DNA from: an uncultured Clostridia bacterium
GTDB lineage: Bacteria; Bacillota; Clostridia; Oscillospirales; Acutalibacteraceae
Direction of reading: 5' to 3'
Assembly (NCBI GenBank): GCA_937880805.1
Contig: CALGRR010000052.1
Span: forward strand, 1 to 24,731
Length of the DNA: 24,731 bases
Shown here one piece after another: positions 22,811-24,731 of this stretch. Position 1 is the stretch's first letter; each line of letters starts with the position of its first letter. The notes under the pieces are model-generated. The model made no database searches. It saw nothing but the letters and a program-made list of their open reading frames with translations, and was not told the origin of the DNA. Position numbers and translations under genes: made by a program.

Positions 22811-23896
22811 TTATAATTTTGAAACAAAAAGTTTTGATGACATAGTGCAATCTCTGCAAACACCTAAATTAGTTGATGCAATTCCGCCGTATTCAGAAAA
22901 GTTAACATCAAGATCTATTTTACCACAATTTTTACACATAACCCAACGTTGATCAAATCTATCGCGAATAATTTCATCTTGTTGATAAAAATCCTTGTCT
23001 TTTACTTCTTCATAGCCTTTGCTATACATCTTATCTTTGTCGATACGTTCTTTAGGCATAGATGAAGCCTTAGGTGGATTAAAAGCAGTTTGTTGCTGCT
23101 GTTTACGCATCAATTCTAACTCTTGCTTTCTTTTTCGTTTTTCTTCTTGTAATCGTAACGCTTCTGCTCTTTTCTTTTGTGCTTCTTCACGTTCTTTCTG
23201 AATTTGCTTTTGCCTTAAATCGTTTCTTCTGTTTATCTCATTAAGAGCTTTCAATGCTTTATCTGTAAATATCCAGCTCCAGTTATCGGCTTCAGTTAAC
23301 AATATTTTAGAAACATCGTTTTTATTTAGTTCTCCGAATTTAATGTTTGAAGCGTCAAAACAAATTGTTGCCATATTTTCATATTGCTTGATTTCAAATT
23401 GTTTGCATACTGTATCAGGAGGCTTTATACGCAATGCTATTTTATTTTCTCTACAGGTCAGAACAATTGCAATGGGTTTCTTGTTTTTATAAACAATTTC
23501 AGAGCAATCAAATTTTAATGTTTTTTCAGGATAAACATTCGTGGTGTTATAAAAACCGTTACTTGGTTTGAAGCGTATTCGTGAAAAGAAATTTTCTTCC
23601 GTATATCGCACCGAATCAAATGCCCAATAAACATTCAAAGGTGGAAGCTTTATTTCGTTTGCATCTATAAACTCTTTTACAAGCATATACATACCACTTA
23701 AAAATGCCGCAACTTCGTCACAGCCTTCTCCGTTATGAGAAAAATGATGAACTCTGACATTTCCAAGTCTTGCTTCAAATCTATCTTTACAAGCAGGACA
23801 TATACAGTTGCAAGCAAGACCTCTTTCGTCATCAGATAAATCTTCAACCATTATTACTTTCCCATTACGCAAAGCAAACGGATTCTTCAAATCCAC
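22811..23896 (-). CDS. CoiA-like protein with zinc-binding ends and long coiled coil (361 aa)
   Basis: GGGAGGTG lies about six bases before a GTG at 23896, and a consensus promoter lies just upstream. A longer reading to 24007 would cover that promoter, so GTG is the start. Residues about 27-70 (CNCICPACKDRFEARLGNVR, then HHFSHNGEGCDEVAAFLSGM) match the Cys-x2-Cys and HF-x-H pattern of the competence protein CoiA family, which combines a zinc-binding N-terminus with a nuclease-like domain. Residues about 225-285 are a charged coiled coil (KEREEAQKKRAEALRLQEEK). The C-terminus has a zinc ribbon (CKNCGK ... CRDC). CoiA-like proteins act on incoming DNA in competence or appear on mobile elements. 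Catalytic residues cannot be assigned with certainty. Function here is unknown. Confidence 0.65.
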   Translation of the reverse strand: MDLKNPFALRNGKVIMVEDLSDDERGLACNCICPACKDRFEARLGNVRVHHFSHNGEGCDEVAAFLSGMYMLVKEFIDANEIKLPPLNVYWAFDSVRYTEENFFSRIRFKPSNGFYNTTNVYPEKTLKFDCSEIVYKNKKPIAIVLTCRENKIALRIKPPDTVCKQFEIKQYENMATICFDASNIKFGELNKNDVSKILLTEADNWSWIFTDKALKALNEINRRNDLRQKQIQKEREEAQKKRAEALRLQEEKRKRKQELELMRKQQQQTAFNPPKASSMPKERIDKDKMYSKGYEEVKDKDFYQQDEIIRDRFDQRWVMCKNCGKIDLDVNFSEYGGIASTNLGVCRDCTMSSKLFVSKL

Positions 23897-23920
23897 AAAG
23901 CACACCTCCCAACTATTTTT

Positions 23921-23949
23921 ATTGTAGCAAAGGAAATTATCCAAGTCAA
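23921..23949 (-). promoter_or_regulatory. Promoter of the CoiA-like gene
   Basis: On the minus strand: TTGACT (23944-23949), 17-base spacer, TACAAT (23921-23926). It is near consensus and fixes the GTG start at 23896, since the transcript would begin near 23914. Confidence 0.8.
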
Positions 23950-24056
23950 ATAAACAAGTTGTAAATATTATGTTAAATACAAATCTTTGCGATAAATAAA
24001 CATACATTACAGATATTATATTGCAAAAAGTCTGTATGAAAAGTGTTATGTTTTTC

Positions 24057-24085
24057 TTGATTTGGACCAGATAATGTGATATAAT
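24057..24085 (+). promoter_or_regulatory. Consensus promoter with no obvious gene
   Basis: TTGATT (24057-24062), 17-base spacer, TATAAT (24080-24085). No ORF with a ribosome binding site follows before the terminator at 24295-24336. A GGACCA copy lies in the spacer at 24064-24069. It may drive a short non-coding transcript, or be an element-end promoter that reads into the tRNA locus. Confidence 0.5.
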
Positions 24086-24259
24086 AATTTAAAATAATGG
24101 ACAGGAAAATCGGTGGTTTCCTGGTCCTTATTTGGTCCTTATTCTTGCGAAAAAATGTGTAAACATATGCAAAGATAAGGATATGTTAAAACCTCGAAAC
24201 CGTTGAAAAATAAGGCTATGTGACGTGATGTGCAAAGATTCGCGAGGCCTTCTCAAGCT
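24086..24259. other. Gene-free element end
   Basis: No supported ORF: the longest start-to-stop frame on the plus strand is 21 codons (ATG at 24097) without a ribosome binding site. The stretch holds an imperfect hairpin, CAGGAAA (24101-24107) with TTTCCTG (24117-24123), and two tandem TGGTCCTTATT repeats. It reads as the sub-terminal part of an integrative element. Confidence 0.45.
24122..24143 (+). repeat. Two tandem copies of TGGTCCTTATT, candidate integrase arm sites
   Basis: TGGTCCTTATT occurs at 24122-24132 and again at 24133-24143 with no gap. The inverse core GGACCA also occurs at 24064-24069 and at 24277-24282, inside the tRNA-like fragment. Short direct repeats of this type next to an attachment core are typical arm-binding sites of tyrosine integrases. 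Confidence 0.6.
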
Positions 24260-24282
24260 TTCAAGTCTCGCCACTCGGACCA
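24260..24282 (+). other. tRNA 3'-end fragment, candidate attachment site (att)
   Basis: The 23 bases start with a T-loop (TTCAAGTC), continue with a T-stem arm CTCGC and an acceptor strand CACTCGG, and end in A plus CCA. This is the layout of a tRNA from T54 to the CCA end. The bases before it (AAGCT) do not pair with CTCGC, and no 5' half with CCGAGTG is present within the 170 bases to the left, so it is only a fragment. Tyrosine integrases commonly use tRNA 3' ends, and insertion leaves such a duplicated piece at the far end of the element. The terminator right after it fits the end of a tRNA transcript. Confidence 0.6.
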
Positions 24283-24294
24283 AAGGACGAAAAT

Positions 24295-24336
24295 CCGAAC
24301 TATCTCTTTAAAATAGGAGATGCGTTCGGGTTTTTT
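24295..24336 (+). terminator. Intrinsic terminator after the tRNA fragment
   Basis: Outer stem CCGAAC (24295-24300) with GTTCGG (24324-24329), inner stem ATCTC (24302-24306) with GAGAT (24317-24321), then TTTTTT (24331-24336). It probably terminated the tRNA transcript before insertion. Confidence 0.8.
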
Positions 24337-24365
24337 CTTTTATACAGTCTTATAGAATAGGAAAA

Positions 24366-24387
24366 CGGGGATGATGATTCATCCCCG
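24366..24387 (-). terminator. Intrinsic terminator of the leftward small gene
   Basis: CGGGGATGA (24366-24374), loop TGAT, TCATCCCCG (24379-24387). On the minus strand the stem is followed by TTTTCC. It lies 20 bases past the stop codon of the gene at 24407-24574. Confidence 0.75.
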
Positions 24388-24406
24388 CCAACTGATAATT
24401 TATTGA

Positions 24407-24574
24407 TTATGCAGTTTCTTTTTCCTTTTTGGATTTCCACTTTTCAAAGGCCTCTCTGCCTTCTTCCGTGTTGTAGAATTTTTCGATTTCCGGGAGAAGA
24501 ACTCTTGCCAGAGCTTCTATTGCGTTCTCCGGAATTCCTGTTCCGAAATCTTTTTCATTTTTTGTGTTTTCCAT
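24407..24574 (-). CDS. Small helical protein (55 aa), unknown
   Basis: The ATG at 24574 gives MENTKNEKDFGTGIPENAIE, then ALARVLLPEIEKFYNTEEGR and EAFEKWKSKKEKETA: an acidic helix followed by a charged helix. AAAGGAG lies 16 bases upstream, but a small hairpin (GCGAA-TAC-TTCGC) between it and the ATG could shorten the effective distance. A TTG at 24604 would extend the protein by ten residues but has no ribosome binding site. It resembles short conserved proteins (ALARxLLPxIxxFxxxEEGxxxF) that I associate with clostridial mobile elements; I do not know a function. It has its own promoter and terminator. Confidence 0.7.
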   Translation of the reverse strand: MENTKNEKDFGTGIPENAIEALARVLLPEIEKFYNTEEGREAFEKWKSKKEKETA

Positions 24575-24655
24575 GCGAAGTATTCGCTTTTCTCCTTTCA
24601 CCAAAGGAGATTTTTAAACTATGAAAAACCAACATTCACAAAAGTCCTCGTTTAT

Positions 24656-24684
24656 ATTCTAAACCATTTCAATAGTTTTGTCAA
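24656..24684 (-). promoter_or_regulatory. Consensus promoter of the small leftward gene
   Basis: On the minus strand: TTGACA (24679-24684), 17-base spacer, TAGAAT (24656-24661). The leader is about 75 bases long. The rest of the window to 24731 is AT-rich and shows no further gene. Confidence 0.8.
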
Positions 24685-24731
24685 ATTTTTTCTGAACGGT
24701 TGCAAAAGTATGATTTATTACAACTAAAAAA

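Noticed and set aside
23897..24007. N-terminal extension of the CoiA-like protein
   Set aside because: It covers a consensus promoter and ribosome binding site; the GTG at 23896 fits both.
24086..24282. A complete tRNA gene
   Set aside because: Only the 3' end from the T-loop is present; no matching 5' acceptor strand, D-arm or anticodon arm was found.

Overview
The window looks like a low-GC Clostridia genome, most probably a Ruminococcus/Oscillospirales-type gut organism. The reasons are AT-rich DNA, GGAGG-type ribosome binding sites with occasional TTG/GTG starts, BspA-type leucine-rich repeats, long Thr-rich linkers, a DUF6809-type protein and small ORFs of the kind seen on clostridial integrative elements. 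No rRNA, complete tRNA or CRISPR array is visible.

Left edge (1-1226): the N-terminal part of a tyrosine recombinase runs off the window leftwards. Behind it lie one or two tiny leftward ORFs and several stem-loops. A rightward orphan AbiEi-type regulator (1227-1883) follows, with a consensus promoter, an inverted repeat across that promoter and a terminator.

Surface block (1947-7032): two co-directional genes. The first is an ECF-type sigma factor fused to hydrophobic segments, a Thr-rich linker and BspA-like LRRs. The second is a 1063-aa secreted BspA-like LRR / Ig-like protein. A bidirectional terminator separates them from a leftward XRE repressor.

Core (7340-21574): one long apparent operon of ten genes from a consensus promoter to a UUCG terminator. 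It encodes an FHA-FtsK/SpoIIIE ATPase (EssC), a 259-aa unknown, an EsaB/YukD ubiquitin-like protein, three WXG100 proteins, a 353-aa protein with a helical N-terminus and a papain/C39-like Cys-His-Asp pattern (candidate substrate or effector), a 91-aa helical small protein, a PP2C phosphatase, and two paralogous transmembrane Ser/Thr kinases with different outer domains (SH3b in one, BspA-LRR in the other). This is a type VII secretion locus carrying a complete kinase/phosphatase/FHA signalling set. The usual EssA, EssB and EsaA genes are not in the window. The kinases share the topology of EssB (cytoplasmic kinase fold, one TM, outer domain), which suggests they may take its place. This is the main candidate for an undescribed system.

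Right block (21575-24731): a DUF6809-type protein, a 189-aa protein with an S24/LexA-like C-terminal pattern, and a leftward CoiA-like zinc-binding protein. Next comes a gene-free stretch with direct repeats and a 23-nt fragment matching the 3' end of a tRNA (T-loop through CCA), followed by a terminator. That is what an integrase attachment site looks like. Together with the recombinase at the left edge it suggests that most or all of the window up to about 24282 is an integrated element carrying the secretion system. Beyond it lies one small leftward gene with its own promoter and terminator.

All family names come from motifs read by eye; no database search was possible.
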